Source: an uncultured Collinsella sp.
GTDB lineage: Bacteria; Actinomycetota; Coriobacteriia; Coriobacteriales; Coriobacteriaceae
Length of the DNA stretch: 6,759 bases
Reading direction: 5' to 3'
NCBI GenBank assembly: GCA_900547805.1
Contig: URIE01000092.1
Coordinates: 1 to 6,759, forward strand
Shown here: positions 6,200 through 6,759 of the stretch, piece by piece
Layout of the letters: each line of letters begins with the position of its first letter
Numbering within the stretch: the stretch's first letter is position 1
Notes under the pieces: model-generated
Seen by the model: only the letters and a program-made list of their open reading frames with translations
Told to the model about the DNA's origin: nothing
Databases searched by the model: none
Made by a program: the position numbers and the translations under genes

Positions 6200-6667
6200 A
6201 TGAACAGCGCAAGCGCCAAACGCATCGACATCATCTCGGACACCCACGGCTATCTATCGCCTGCGCTCCTGGACGAGCTTAAGGGCGCAGACCTGATCAT
6301 CCACGCCGGTGACCTTACGTCCGAGATGGACTACGAGCATCTACGCACCATCGCCCCCGTGCGAGCGGTCCTGGGCAACAACGACTACTACCGCGACTAC
6401 GGCCCCGATGTGGACCGCCTGGCCCTTTTCACTTACGAAGGCCTCAAGTTCGCCGTAGCCCACTACCGCGAAGACCTCCCAGTGGGATCCGTAGACGTAG
6501 CCATCAACGGCCACACCCACGTAACCAAAGAAGCCCAAGTAGGCCGCTGCTTAGTCCTCAACCCGGGCAGCGCCAGCTACCCCAGAGGCACCCGAGGCCC
6601 CACCATGGCCAGAATGCTAGTAAAAGACGGCAAGATCCTAAGCACCAAATTTATTGACCTAGAGTAA
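6200..6667 (+). CDS. YfcE/MJ0936-type metallophosphoesterase
   Basis: This is a 155-residue calcineurin-like phosphodiesterase of the small YfcE/MJ0936 class, a dimetal enzyme usually tested on phosphodiester substrates in vitro and of uncertain natural role. The full ligand set is visible: SDTHG (13-17, D14 and H16), HAGD (35-38, D38), GNND (59-62, N60), H88 in VAHY, GHTH (104-107, H105 and H107), then NPGS (121-124). VAHYRE replaces the usual THGH, but the first His, which binds metal, is kept. Length is normal. The ATG at 6200 is chosen because GGAAGGG (6188-6194) lies 5 bases upstream; an in-frame ATG at 6164 abuts the preceding terminator and lacks such a site. From about codon 85 the codon usage changes sharply to GTA, CTA, TTA and AGA. 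It is a single-gene unit between two terminators, so a promoter is expected in 6162-6199, though none is clear. Confidence 0.92.
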   Translation: MNSASAKRIDIISDTHGYLSPALLDELKGADLIIHAGDLTSEMDYEHLRTIAPVRAVLGNNDYYRDYGPDVDRLALFTYEGLKFAVAHYREDLPVGSVDVAINGHTHVTKEAQVGRCLVLNPGSASYPRGTRGPTMARMLVKDGKILSTKFIDLE

Positions 6668-6674
6668 CCGCAAC

Positions 6675-6708
6675 AAAAACGGGGGATGCAGATGCGTCCC
6701 CCGTTTTT
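6675..6708 (+). terminator. Strong intrinsic terminator, possibly bidirectional
   Basis: Arms 6675-6686 and 6697-6708 are perfectly complementary over 12 bases (AAAAACGGGGGA with its complement), extendable inward by three pairs to a 4-base loop at 6690-6693. The right arm ends in five T residues and the left arm opens with five A residues, so the same hairpin would also end a transcript arriving on the minus strand. It starts 8 bases after the phosphoesterase stop. Confidence 0.92.
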
Positions 6709-6759
6709 CTTTCAGCAAAAGGTAGAGCTTCAGCAAGAACTATCAGACAACCCCGCCAC
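6709..6759. other. Right-edge tail with no gene recognised
   Basis: No start codon with a ribosome binding site is visible on the + strand. On the minus strand two short frames run from the edge, but they are too short to judge. An 8-base direct repeat, TTCAGCAA, occurs at 6711-6718 and 6729-6736 with no evident role. Confidence 0.4.

Noticed and set aside
6711..6736. TTCAGCAA direct repeat at the right edge
   Set aside because: Two copies of 8 bases in a short tail with no context; the sequence beyond the edge is needed to judge whether it belongs to an array or a converging gene.
1..6759. CRISPR array, insertion sequence, tRNA or rRNA
   Set aside because: No regularly spaced repeats, terminal inverted repeats with a transposase, or cloverleaf/rRNA signatures were seen on either strand.

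Overview
The window is GC-rich DNA with dense, same-strand gene packing and strong GGAGG/GAAAGG-type ribosome binding sites. The protein styles include an actinobacterial-type LytS sensor kinase, a UMF1/Atg22-like transporter, and LytTR response regulators with a VPVSRRR-type C-terminus. Together they suggest a gut-type member of the Coriobacteriia (Collinsella-like). That placement rests on protein resemblance only and was not searched.

Layout, all on the + strand. (1) Positions 1-203 hold the C-terminal end of a LytTR DNA-binding response regulator cut by the window edge. (2) Positions 295-1239 encode a cytosolic protein of the zinc-dependent phospholipase C family. (3) Positions 1356-2603 encode a 415-residue UMF1-type major facilitator transporter. 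(4) A 185-base gap follows, with a -10-like element and a strong terminator-like hairpin directly in front of the next gene. (5) Positions 2789-3976 encode a GT-A glycosyltransferase, which overlaps by ATGA with (6) a LytS-family membrane histidine kinase at 3973-5316. After a 72-base gap comes (7) its likely partner, a complete LytTR response regulator at 5389-6105, closed by an intrinsic terminator. (8) Positions 6200-6667 encode a YfcE/MJ0936-type metallophosphoesterase, closed by a perfect 12-bp (extendable to 15) terminator hairpin. The last 50 bases hold no recognisable gene. No gap exceeds 300 bases.

How the parts may work together: the kinase and regulator (6 and 7) form a two-component system. 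The kinase appears to sense through two membrane helices plus a GAF-like domain. The regulator would bind promoter DNA through its LytTR domain. Translational coupling of the glycosyltransferase to the kinase suggests that a glycan-modifying enzyme is made with its signalling system, possibly for a cell-envelope or storage glycan; this is inference. The LytTR fragment at the left edge shows that a second regulator of the same class lies next door, so the region is flanked by two related regulators.

No mobile element, CRISPR array, rRNA or tRNA was seen. The most notable points are the hairpin between promoter and start codon of the glycosyltransferase-kinase-regulator operon, the glycosyltransferase/two-component coupling, and an abrupt codon-usage change inside the phosphoesterase gene. 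I do not see a clearly new multi-gene system.
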